Positions 16,189 to 25,628 of a stretch of DNA of 34,104 nucleotides are shown here, one piece after another. The stretch lies in NCBI GenBank assembly GCA_021771265.1, contig JAETPK010000015.1, positions 1-34,104 of the forward strand, written 5' to 3'. The DNA is from Oscillospiraceae bacterium. Lineage in GTDB: Bacteria; Bacillota; Clostridia; Oscillospirales; Oscillospiraceae. Every line of letters begins with the position of its first letter. The first letter of the stretch is position 1. The notes below the pieces were generated by a model. That model searched no databases and had not been told where the DNA came from. It worked only from the letters and a program-made list of their open reading frames with translations. The translations under genes and the position numbers were made by a program.

Positions 16189-17640
16189 CTATTCTGCTGC
16201 AGGATATGTTTCTTGTAAAATTCTGTCAACCTTGCTGTGGGTTATAGCCGCAACATTGCAACGGTACTCATTGATTCTAAACGGATCTCCGTCAGAATTC
16301 TCATTTGAATTCCACATCATACAGACTGTACAATAGCCTCTATCCTTACAGTCAACACACTGTGAGAACCGCGACCGTTTTATTTGTCTTAGTTCCTTTA
16401 TCTTTTCTGAAGTTTCCCAAATTTCCTGAACAGTTTGATGATTCAGGTCTCCGATAACATTGTTCTGCCAGCCAGCGCAGGGAAACACCTTACCACTTGC
16501 CATTACGCAGAAGCTATACCGACAAACAGAGCATATTGGATCATTCCCGGTCAGCTTTTCTTTGTCCTTGGCGATCTTGCGAATTGATTCAGCATAACCC
16601 TCCTGCATTTGTATTGTCAACACATTGTCTACTTCTTCTATTGACAAACGGTTCTCAAGATTACAGCCAGAATGATCATAAGCAGCAAAAATCACTGGTT
16701 CTGTTGCCACAGCGATATTATGTGCCCATCCCCAGTGAAGGACATCGACATAGCTGTCTTTATTCTGTTTGATGATAGGGCACGAAATTTGCACCGGGAT
16801 GCCTTCCTCACACAACCGAAGTATTCCGGCTTTTGTTTTTTCAAAGCTCCCGTTTAACTTCGTGATAGAATCATGTACTGCGGCGTCCATAGAATAAAGG
16901 GACACCTGTACAGAGAGGAGCGAGTTTTTCTTCATTTCTGATATTATATCATCCGTTAGCAAAGTCAGGTTCGACAGGACATTTACAGATAATTCCAGCT
17001 CTCTGCACCTTTTCAAAAAGCCTAAAATATCTTTGTGAAGAAGAGGTTCCCCGCCGGACAATGTAACATGTATGATATTCATCTTCCGCCCTTCTTCTAT
17101 GATTCGATAAAACAAAGCGGAATCAATCACATTATTTTTGTGTTCATTCGGAATATAACAATGAATGCAACGCTCATTGCATGCATCGGCTATCTCAATA
17201 TGAATACTTCTAAGAAATTCGTTCGGACTTATCTCTCCACCAGTGCAATCATTCCTCACAATGTCATCTTGGATCTGATCACCACCACTCGACCTCGAGG
17301 CGCTCTCTACAAATTGATCTGTGCAAGTATCAATCGTTTCGCCACGACTGAGAAAACCCTCATCTACAAACAAGTCGAAAAACTCTGTTGTATCTTGTTT
17401 CAGCACTTCGTACTCGACACCAGTGAAAATCTGCGACAACTCCCCGACAACATCATCTATTGATCGAGGCGATTTGCTCAGCATACTTAACATGACAGCC
17501 CCACTGGCAGAAACATATTTCTCCCCCAGATATCGACGGTTATCGTTAAGCATACGATATCCATATTCAGAATTATCTGCTATATAACCATGCCCCTGAT
17601 ATTTTCGGAACAGCACATCATTCCTGATTTTGTAGTACAT
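16189..17640 (-). CDS. RRE-containing radical SAM/SPASM RiPP maturase
   Basis: A 483-residue enzyme. Residues 1-100 resemble the PqqD-like RiPP recognition element that binds a leader peptide (YLGEKYVSASGAVMLSML, VVGELSQIFTGVE, FFDLFVDEGFLSRG). A Ser/Gly-rich linker follows. The radical SAM core begins with C154-x3-C158-x2-C161 in ACNERCIHCY; GGEP is at 196-199. The SPASM region holds CSVCRYSFCVMASGKVFPC, then C-x2-C-x4-C-x2-C in CVDCKDRGYCTVC and a last Cys, enough for two auxiliary clusters. This is the typical domain order of sactipeptide and ranthipeptide maturases. AAAGGAGG lies 8 bases upstream of ATG 17640, an almost ideal site. It follows the precursor gene and its terminator by about 60 bases and is the main maturase candidate. 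Confidence 0.92.
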   Translation of the reverse strand: MYYKIRNDVLFRKYQGHGYIADNSEYGYRMLNDNRRYLGEKYVSASGAVMLSMLSKSPRSIDDVVGELSQIFTGVEYEVLKQDTTEFFDLFVDEGFLSRGETIDTCTDQFVESASRSSGGDQIQDDIVRNDCTGGEISPNEFLRSIHIEIADACNERCIHCYIPNEHKNNVIDSALFYRIIEEGRKMNIIHVTLSGGEPLLHKDILGFLKRCRELELSVNVLSNLTLLTDDIISEMKKNSLLSVQVSLYSMDAAVHDSITKLNGSFEKTKAGILRLCEEGIPVQISCPIIKQNKDSYVDVLHWGWAHNIAVATEPVIFAAYDHSGCNLENRLSIEEVDNVLTIQMQEGYAESIRKIAKDKEKLTGNDPICSVCRYSFCVMASGKVFPCAGWQNNVIGDLNHQTVQEIWETSEKIKELRQIKRSRFSQCVDCKDRGYCTVCMMWNSNENSDGDPFRINEYRCNVAAITHSKVDRILQETYPAAE

Positions 17641-17701
17641 CTTGCCTACCTCCTTTGTTCCCAGGTTCAGACTATATCTCATAAGAACATTCCGTAGATA
17701 T

Positions 17702-17737
17702 AAAAAGAGGGTACAGCACGATTGCTCTGCACCCTCT
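17702..17737 (-). terminator. Terminator between precursor and maturase genes
   Basis: Read leftward, AGAGGGTGCAG and CTGTACCCTCT (17727-17737 and 17706-17716) form an 11-base stem with one G-U pair, followed by TTTTT. It starts 22 bases after the precursor stop. Such partial terminators are common in RiPP operons and give more precursor than enzyme. Confidence 0.85.
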
Positions 17738-17758
17738 AGTAGACATTATGGCTTTTAT

Positions 17759-17860
17759 TCAGGCCTTATTCACACTGCAAGGTCTGCCACACGGGCCATC
17801 GCCGCATTTTGCCGAATTTACAATCACGGGATTGATAACAGCGGGCTTAACGTACTCCAT
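17759..17860 (-). CDS. Cys-rich RiPP precursor peptide (33 residues)
   Basis: A short gene ending in TGA at 17759. The peptide begins MEYVKPAVINPVIVNSA and ends with the Cys-rich segment KCGDGPCGRPC plus SVNKA. Cys are at positions 19, 24 and 28 (C-x4-C-x3-C). The first 17 residues, without Cys and with hydrophobic Val/Ile/Pro, fit a leader for the RRE; the Gly/Pro/Cys part fits the core. The gene is well supported: AAGGAG lies 8 bases before the ATG, a TTGACA promoter lies upstream, a terminator lies just behind, and an RRE maturase follows. No export-type double-Gly leader is seen. The three-Cys pattern could give thioether links; one Cys may stay free. I did not recognise the family. Confidence 0.85.
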   Translation of the reverse strand: MEYVKPAVINPVIVNSAKCGDGPCGRPCSVNKA

Positions 17861-17885
17861 TTTTTTATCTCCTTCCCGATTAATT

Positions 17886-17910
17886 GGTATACTCATATGT
17901 GAGACATACC
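17886..17910. promoter_or_regulatory. Candidate operator in the leader of the RiPP operon
   Basis: Nested inverted repeat: outer GGTAT (17886-17890) and ATACC (17906-17910), inner CTCA (17892-17895) and TGAG (17900-17903). It lies just downstream of the predicted transcription start, a position suited to a repressor. The regulator is unknown. Confidence 0.45.
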
Positions 17911-17923
17911 TTTACTTACAAAT

Positions 17924-17952
17924 ATGCTATCATGAATAGCGAAAAATGTCAA
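17924..17952 (-). promoter_or_regulatory. Promoter of the RiPP operon
   Basis: Minus strand TTGACA (17947-17952), 17-base spacer, TAGCAT (17924-17929) preceded by TGA (extended -10 form). Two direct copies of GGAAATTATT (minus strand, at 17951-17960 and 17998-18007) lie at and upstream of the -35. The start would be near 17917. No other gene is seen in 17861-18047. Confidence 0.75.
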
Positions 17953-18047
17953 TAATTTCCCCGAGAGAAAATCACATATCCGGAATGTCTGGAAAGTAAT
18001 AATTTCCGCATCTCACATAGTCCAGTCCATCCCATGTCGTTCCTCTT

Positions 18048-19682
18048 TCAGCTCATCCGAAAATACTTCAGCGCTTTCATAATCGCCGCTTCCTTTTCCG
18101 GGGGGCAGTGTGGCACCTTAGCATCTTCCTTCTTCGACAAATTATAGTTCTGCCCTACATCCAGACCACATTTCCGCTTGACCTGGGAGATATATAGGCT
18201 GGACACTTTCAAACCATACTTCTCCTGCACATACGCTTTGATCTCGTCATAGGTAGCCTTGCTCTCCGCCGCTGTCAAATCCAGCTCGTCCAGATTCAAC
18301 TCCACCTCAATATGCTGCTTGGTATTAAGTTTGGACAATAATACTACCGTCTCCACATGTCGGGTGCCGGGGAACATGTCCACGGCGCAGGCGCGGACGG
18401 CCCGGTAGCCCAGCTCCGAGAAGCGCTTGACGTCCCGGCCCAGGGTGGCGGGGTCACAGGAGACGTACACCACCCGCTCCGGCCCCATGGACGCCACAGA
18501 GGCGATGACCTCCGGGCTGAGGCCCTTGCGGGGCGGGTCCACGGTGATCACGTCCGGCCGCAGGCCGTCCTGCTCCAGCTTCGCCGCGATGTCTGCCGCG
18601 TCGCCGCAGAAAAACTCCGCGTTTTCAATGCCGTTGCGGGCCGCGTTCTCCCTGGCGTCCGCGATGGCGGGGGCTACGATCTCCGCGCCGATGACCTTGC
18701 CGGCCTTCGCCGCCATGCAGAGGGTGATGGTGCCGGTTCCGCAGTACAGGTCCAGCACCGTCTCCTTCCCCGTCAGACCGGCAAACTCCAGGGCCTTGCC
18801 GTACAGCACCTCCGCCTGGTCTCGGTTCACCTGGTAAAAGGAGGGGACGGACAGCTTAAACTGGAGGCCACAGAGGGTGTCCATCAGGAAGTCCTGCCCC
18901 CAGAGGGTGCGGTACTTCTCCCCCAGGATGACATTGCCCTTTTTCGTATTCGTGTTCAGCACCACGCCCACGGTTCTGGGCGCCGCCGCCCGAACAAAGG
19001 CTGCCAGCTCCGGCTCCCGGGGCAGCTGCCTGCCGTTGACCACCACGCAGCAAAGGCTCTCGCCCCTCCGGTTCACCCGGACGTAGACATGCCGCACCAG
19101 GCCCTTGCCGGTGCGCTCGTCATAGGCGGAAACTTTATACCGCCGCATCCAGTCCCCCACGGCCCTGACCGTTTTGTCGGAGAACTCCGACTGGATGAGA
19201 CAGCGGTCCACGCCAACCACCTGGTGGCTGCGGGCCTTGTAAAAGCCGATGGTGCCGTCGGGGCCCACGGGGTACTGGCTTTTGTTTCGGTAGTGGGTGG
19301 GGTCCTTGGCGCCCAGGATCTCCTCCACCTGGAGGTCCGTACCTCCCAGGCGGGTCAGGGCGTCCTGGACCCGCTGGTGCTTGGCCCGCAGCTCCTCCCC
19401 GTAGCTCATGTGCTGGAAGTCGCAGCCGCCGCACTGGCCGAAATGGGGGCAATCCGGCTTTGTCCGCTCCGGGGAGGGTCTGCGGAGCTTCACCACCTCG
19501 CCGGCGGCGCAGGTCTTCATGACCTTTGTGACCCGCAGGTCGATCTCCTCCCCCCGCACGGTGCGGGGGACGAATACCACGGCGCCGTTCAGGCGCACGA
19601 TGCCAAGGCCCTCGCTGGAGTAGCCCTCCACGGTGCCGGTGTAGATGCTGTTTTCTTTTAACTGTTCCATTAACTGTTCCAT
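18048..19682 (-). CDS. rlmD: RlmD-type 23S rRNA uracil methyltransferase with element-derived tail
   Basis: Methylates a uracil of 23S rRNA at C5 using SAM. N-terminal TRAM domain (about 8-65), Fe-S cysteines C78, C84 and C87 in CPHFGQCGGC, SAM-binding DLYCGTGTITL, DPPRKGLSPE, and the catalytic Cys in YVSCDPATLGRD. The normal protein ends near VETVVLL (residue 449). Here 95 further residues follow (SKLNTKQHIEVEL to KYFRMS), containing a compact helical region (TYDEIKAYVQEKYGLKVSSL) and AT-richer than the rest. The tail is encoded by the element. Similar tails occur on RlmD proteins in other Firmicutes, by recollection. The ATG at 19682 has GAGG 6 bases upstream and is followed by a 12-base tandem duplication giving MEQLMEQL. 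Activity is probably retained. Confidence 0.93.
   Translation of the reverse strand: MEQLMEQLKENSIYTGTVEGYSSEGLGIVRLNGAVVFVPRTVRGEEIDLRVTKVMKTCAAGEVVKLRRPSPERTKPDCPHFGQCGGCDFQHMSYGEELRAKHQRVQDALTRLGGTDLQVEEILGAKDPTHYRNKSQYPVGPDGTIGFYKARSHQVVGVDRCLIQSEFSDKTVRAVGDWMRRYKVSAYDERTGKGLVRHVYVRVNRRGESLCCVVVNGRQLPREPELAAFVRAAAPRTVGVVLNTNTKKGNVILGEKYRTLWGQDFLMDTLCGLQFKLSVPSFYQVNRDQAEVLYGKALEFAGLTGKETVLDLYCGTGTITLCMAAKAGKVIGAEIVAPAIADARENAARNGIENAEFFCGDAADIAAKLEQDGLRPDVITVDPPRKGLSPEVIASVASMGPERVVYVSCDPATLGRDVKRFSELGYRAVRACAVDMFPGTRHVETVVLLSKLNTKQHIEVELNLDELDLTAAESKATYDEIKAYVQEKYGLKVSSLYISQVKRKCGLDVGQNYNLSKKEDAKVPHCPPEKEAAIMKALKYFRMS
18346..18353. other. attR core of the element, inside rlmD
   Basis: ACCGTCTC (minus strand GAGACGGT), matching 3621-3628. 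It lies within the rlmD codons for ETV. The rlmD part up to here is GC-rich host sequence, while the codons after it are AT-rich (GTA TTA TTG). Confidence 0.75.
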
Positions 19683-19698
19683 GTGGTTCCTCGGTGGT

Positions 19699-20284
19699 CA
19701 CAGGCTTCGCCTGTGGGATTTTTTGCTGCCGCAGACTTGCGGCGTGGGAGATGCACCCCCCATTGTCGTCGAAAGAAGCTGCGCTGCACTCGCCCCGCCT
19801 GAACGGCAGGGCTTGCACCGCTCCGCTTCTTTCTCCTCTCCCCACGAAAACCGCTTCGCTGGGTTTTCGTGGGGGCCCCATTGGTCTTGAAAAAGAAAAC
19901 GGGCCGTGCACGGTCCAAAAGAAAAACGCTTTTCGTCCAAACTTGCCCGTTCGGGCAAGTTTGGGGATGCGGACGGTTGTTGGCCACGACCGGATAAAGC
20001 CCGCCAGGTCTCATCCGAGTGCGCTACACCTTGGCAATCATCCAGCTTTCAAGCCGCAAGCTATCACGCTTCTACAAATTTCCGGGTGCTTGTCGAAGCG
20101 CCTAACTTTTAGCCCCGCTGCCGCTCCGCCGGGGGAGTTTCCAAAGAGGGGGCCACAGCCCCCTCTTTGTGTCGTTTGAAGGGGAGGTCCAGGAGGGGGA
20201 GACCGAAATCCCCCTCCTGGCGTGTCTTTTGGACCGTGCACGACCCGTTTTCTCCACGGGGAGAAAATGGGGGGTGCATTGCCC
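19699..20284. repeat. Intergenic block of stacked hairpins and long inverted repeats
   Basis: No convincing gene lies between 19683 and 20301. Perfect or near-perfect hairpins lie at 19699-19715, 19840-19874 (13-base arms), 19937-19964 (13-base arms, 2-base loop), 20142-20169 (12-base arms), 20189-20220 (11-base arms) and 20245-20270. A 29-base inverted pair with one mismatch (19894-19922 and 20225-20253, containing CGTGCACGGTCC) brackets much of the block, and an ATGGGGGGTGCAT-like segment occurs near both outer edges in opposite orientation. This looks like a dispersed chromosomal repeat or MITE-like remnant. Open frames here overlap on both strands and have no ribosome sites. Confidence 0.65.
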
Positions 20285-20301
20285 AGCCATCATCATGGCT
20301 G

Positions 20302-20514
20302 TCACTTCCGCCTCTCGCTGCGGCCAACGAGATAATCCAATGATACTTGAAAGCAATCTGCCAGTGTCAGTAATCCCTGAAAGTCCGGATATCGCTTTCC
20401 TTCTTCATAATACCGATAAGCCCGGTCAGAAATCCCAAGCTTTTCCGCTAAGTCTTTCTGCGATATCTTATATTCTGTTCGTAATTCTTTCAAGCGAACT
20501 GCAAAATTTTCCAT
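20302..20514 (-). CDS. Small XRE-family repressor
   Basis: A 70-residue single-domain HTH protein: MENFAVRLKELRTEYKISQK, then DLAEKLGISDRAYRYYEEGK and a short helix LADCFQVSLDYLVGRSE. This is the XRE fold without any sensor domain. AAGGAG lies 6 bases before the ATG at 20514 and overlaps the -35 of the divergent promoter. A perfect 15-base inverted repeat lies right between this gene and the rightward gene, so it probably represses that promoter and perhaps itself. It resembles the repressor of a phage-derived or accessory two-gene module. Confidence 0.88.
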   Translation of the reverse strand: MENFAVRLKELRTEYKISQKDLAEKLGISDRAYRYYEEGKRYPDFQGLLTLADCFQVSLDYLVGRSERRK

Positions 20515-20524
20515 TCTTTTCTCC

Positions 20525-20570
20525 TTGACAGGAACTTTATGTTCCTGTATAATAAGAACATAAAGTTCCT
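20525..20570 (+). promoter_or_regulatory. Consensus promoter overlapped by a perfect palindromic operator
   Basis: TTGACA (20525-20530), a 17-base spacer and TATAAT (20548-20553): a full consensus promoter reading right. AGGAACTTTATGTTC (20530-20544) and GAACATAAAGTTCCT (20556-20570) are perfect 15-base arms flanking the -10. A bound XRE dimer or tetramer would block RNA polymerase completely. The same site can control the leftward XRE gene. Confidence 0.88.
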
Positions 20571-20586
20571 TTTGGAGGCATCTCTT

Positions 20587-20835
20587 ATGACCCAATTGAT
20601 GAATCTCCTCTACGACTACGCCATGGACACCGGCTTCACCGCCCAACTGACCACGCCGAAATACCGGATCATCAACAACCGCCTGGACCGCCTGTCAGAT
20701 GACCTCCGCTGCTCCCTGCCTCCAGACGCCCAGGACACCCTCAAGCAGTATCACGACGCCCTGCAGGAGCAGCGCCATCTGGAGCTGGAGGCCATGTTCC
20801 TCTCCGCCTTTTCCCTTTGCCGGGAACTGGGATAA
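20587..20835 (+). CDS. Small helical protein, DUF6809-like
   Basis: An 82-residue acidic helical protein beginning MTQLMNLLYDYAMDTGFTAQ and containing RIINNRLDRLSDDLRCSLPP and QYHDALQEQRHLELEAMFL. The spacing and the final E-x-x-F-x-x-x-F pattern recall DUF6809 proteins, usually found near XRE regulators in Clostridia; function is unknown. GGAGG lies 8 bases before the ATG at 20587. It is expressed from a consensus promoter controlled by the divergent XRE repressor. Its stop is one base from the stop of the convergent metallo-beta-lactamase gene. Confidence 0.8.
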   Translation: MTQLMNLLYDYAMDTGFTAQLTTPKYRIINNRLDRLSDDLRCSLPPDAQDTLKQYHDALQEQRHLELEAMFLSAFSLCRELG

Positions 20836-20836
20836 C

Positions 20837-22444
20837 TCACGCCTCCCATTTCTCCAGCAGCTGGCGCAGCTGGTCGGCGAACCGGGCCAGGGACTTGTTG
20901 TCCCGACCCTTGCTGCGCTTGATGGACGCCATGAGCATCTCGCCCACGGCCACCAGCCGCTCGTATGCCGCGCTGGACCGGGCGCCGCCGGAGGTAAAGC
21001 TCTTGGCCTTCCGCTCCGGCAGGTAGCCCCTCTGCACCACGGCGCCGGTGATGAGGTCATAGACCTCCGTGTACTGGGGCGCGTGGGCCGTGAAGCCCAG
21101 GCCGGACACCGTCTGGGCGAAGAAGGGCGCCACCTCCCGGTCGCCGTGGACCACGAAAACGTGCTGGGGCTTTGGCTCCTTGAAATCAGAGATCCAGCTG
21201 ATGAGGTGGTCCCGGTCCGCATGGGAGGAAAGGCCTTGGAAATTGACGATCTCGGCGTTGACGGCGATCTCCTCGCCGAAGAGCTTCACGCTTTTGGCCC
21301 CCTCCAGCAGGGTGCGGCCCAGGGTGCCCTCCCCCTGGTAGCCCACGAACACCACGGTGCACTCCTGCCGCCAGAGGTTGTGCTTCAGGTGGTGGCGGAT
21401 GCGGCCGGCGTCACACATGCCGGAGGCGGAGATGATGACCTTGGGAACAGGGTCCATATTCAGCGCCTTGGACTCCTCGCTGGTCTCCGTCATCCGCAGG
21501 TTAGTGAAGTTGAACATATGGGTGCCGTCCTGCACCAGGGCCAGGGCATCCTCGTCCAGATAACCGTGGAGGTTGCCGGTGAAAATGGTGGTGGCCTTTT
21601 TCGCCAGGGGAGAGTCGATATACACCGGGAAGTCCGGATTGGACTTCACCACGCCCTTGTCCTTGATCTCCCGGATGAAATACAGCAGTTCCTGGGTGCG
21701 GCCCACGGCAAAGGAGGGGATGACCACGTTGCCGCCCCGGGCGATGGTCTTGTCAATGATGGCGGCCAGGTCGTCGGTGTAGCTCCACACCTCCGTGTGG
21801 TTGCGGTCGCCGTAGGTGGACTCCATGACCACGTAGTCCGCCCCGTGGATGTGGACCGGGTCCCGGATGATGGGCTGGTTGATGTTGCCCAGGTCGCCGG
21901 AGAACACTAGCCGCTTTGCGATACCGTTCTCCTCCGCGTCCACGATGATGCTGGCAGAGCCCAGCAGGTGTCCGGCGTCCACGAATTCCACCGTCACGCC
22001 GTCAAACAGCTCCACCTTTTCCCCGTATTCGCAGGTGGTCATGAACTCCCGGACCCGGGAGGCGTCCTCAATGGTGTACAGGGGCTCCACCCGGGGAGCG
22101 CCGGAGCGCTCCGCCTTGCGGTTTTTCCACTCAGCGTCCTGTTCTTGGATATGGGCGGAGTCCAGCAGCATGATGTCCAGCAGGTCCGCCGTCAGACGGG
22201 TGGTGAGGATGCGGCCCTGGAAGCCCTGCTTGATAAGCATGGGGATGCGGCCGGAGTGGTCGATGTGGGCATGGGTCACCAGCACGCAGTCGATGCCGCC
22301 CGCCGCGAAGGGAAACTCCGCGTTGGACACCTCGTCCCGCCCCTGCTGCAAGCCGCAGTCCACCAGGATGCGCTTGCCGTTCACTTCCAGACAGTGGCAG
22401 CTGCCGGTCACGCACTGGTCAGCGCCGAAAAAGCTGAGCTTCAT
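20837..22444 (-). CDS. Metallo-beta-lactamase/beta-CASP RNase-like protein
   Basis: A 535-residue cytoplasmic metal-dependent nuclease of the beta-CASP group (relatives: CPSF73-like and YsdA/KH-less archaeal types). Metal ligands appear in HAHIDHSG, in the GHLLGSASI stretch and in the SGDLGN motif. Beta-CASP motifs include STYGDR, PSFAVGRTQELL, ISASGMCDAGRIRHHL and the late SSHADRDHL. It probably processes RNA. The ATG at 22444 follows AAGGAGG by 7 bases. The C-terminal extension of about 60 residues (SGGARSSAAYERLVAVGEML) is Ala/Arg rich. It is transcribed alone, and its 3' end abuts the convergent DUF6809-like gene. Confidence 0.9.
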   Translation of the reverse strand: MKLSFFGADQCVTGSCHCLEVNGKRILVDCGLQQGRDEVSNAEFPFAAGGIDCVLVTHAHIDHSGRIPMLIKQGFQGRILTTRLTADLLDIMLLDSAHIQEQDAEWKNRKAERSGAPRVEPLYTIEDASRVREFMTTCEYGEKVELFDGVTVEFVDAGHLLGSASIIVDAEENGIAKRLVFSGDLGNINQPIIRDPVHIHGADYVVMESTYGDRNHTEVWSYTDDLAAIIDKTIARGGNVVIPSFAVGRTQELLYFIREIKDKGVVKSNPDFPVYIDSPLAKKATTIFTGNLHGYLDEDALALVQDGTHMFNFTNLRMTETSEESKALNMDPVPKVIISASGMCDAGRIRHHLKHNLWRQECTVVFVGYQGEGTLGRTLLEGAKSVKLFGEEIAVNAEIVNFQGLSSHADRDHLISWISDFKEPKPQHVFVVHGDREVAPFFAQTVSGLGFTAHAPQYTEVYDLITGAVVQRGYLPERKAKSFTSGGARSSAAYERLVAVGEMLMASIKRSKGRDNKSLARFADQLRQLLEKWEA

Positions 22445-22495
22445 AGGGAATCCTCCTTGTCGTTTTGAATCCGCCGGGTCTTTTTTCCTGGTCTC

Positions 22496-22524
22496 ATTGT
22501 ACCATGCCCCATGAAAAAGCACAA
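22496..22524 (-). promoter_or_regulatory. Promoter of the beta-CASP gene
   Basis: Minus strand TTGTGC (22519-22524), 17-base spacer, TACAAT (22496-22501). It gives a leader of about 45 bases. Confidence 0.65.
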
Positions 22525-22668
22525 TCGACGTTTTCGGGAAAATGTCCGGTTTTCATCGCGCCGCCGTCCCGAAAAAGCCTTTTCCGCCGCCAGGTGCGCT
22601 CTTTCCCGGTGATCCGGGCGGGAAATCGTTTTTCAATTGTGAACTTTTTGAGAAATTCCCGTTTTTCT

Positions 22669-22697
22669 TTGCAATCCCTGGCTTTTTGTGGTATGCT
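22669..22697 (+). promoter_or_regulatory. Promoter of secA
   Basis: TTGCAA (22669-22674), 17-base spacer, TATGCT (22692-22697), start near 22704, leader about 75 bases. Confidence 0.65.
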
Positions 22698-22778
22698 ATG
22701 CTTGCTTTTTTATGAGCCGCGAAAATTTCTTCCCTTTCTCAGGAAAGAGCTGAAAACGGAAAGGATGTTTCATACATT

Positions 22779-25526
<2,748 letters not shown>

Positions 25527-25566
25527 TATTTCGAAGGGGAGCAAGCTCCCCCTCCTCCCTATCCAA

Positions 25567-25607
25567 GCCCCCCTGTTCTCCAACTGCCGGAGGGCAGGGG
25601 GGCTTTT
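25567..25607 (+). terminator. Terminator after secA
   Basis: GCCCCCCTG (25567-25575) and CAGGGGGGC (25595-25603) pair perfectly, followed by TTTT. A small GGGGAGC hairpin lies before it at 25536-25551. Confidence 0.8.
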
Positions 25608-25628
25608 CCAACCCGAAAGGAGTGCTTT

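Larger units (their letters stand above)
3621..18353. mobile_element. Integrative mobilizable element inserted in the 3' end of rlmD
   Basis: About 14.7 kb bounded by GAGACGGT cores at both ends. Contents from left: serine recombinase, RhuM-family protein, small ORF, MobV relaxase, small HTH protein, palindromic origin-like region, primase/helicase, CHC2 primase, XRE regulator, sigma factor, RiPP operon, and a C-terminal tail domain in frame with rlmD. There are no coupling-protein or mating-pore genes, so transfer would need a helper conjugative element. The cargo half and tail are visibly more AT-rich than the flanking host genes. The two ends are joined logically by the split rlmD gene. 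Excision and mobility are inferred. Confidence 0.85.

Noticed and set aside
3621-18353. Complete conjugative element
   Set aside because: A relaxase is present, but no coupling protein, VirB4-like ATPase or mating-pore genes are found, so mobilizable is the better term.
18357-19661. 434-codon open frame antisense to rlmD
   Set aside because: rlmD shows all catalytic motifs; the antisense frame has none.
19670-20356. Several overlapping short frames between rlmD and the small XRE gene
   Set aside because: They overlap each other on both strands across hairpins and inverted repeats and lack ribosome sites; the region is treated as a repeat block.
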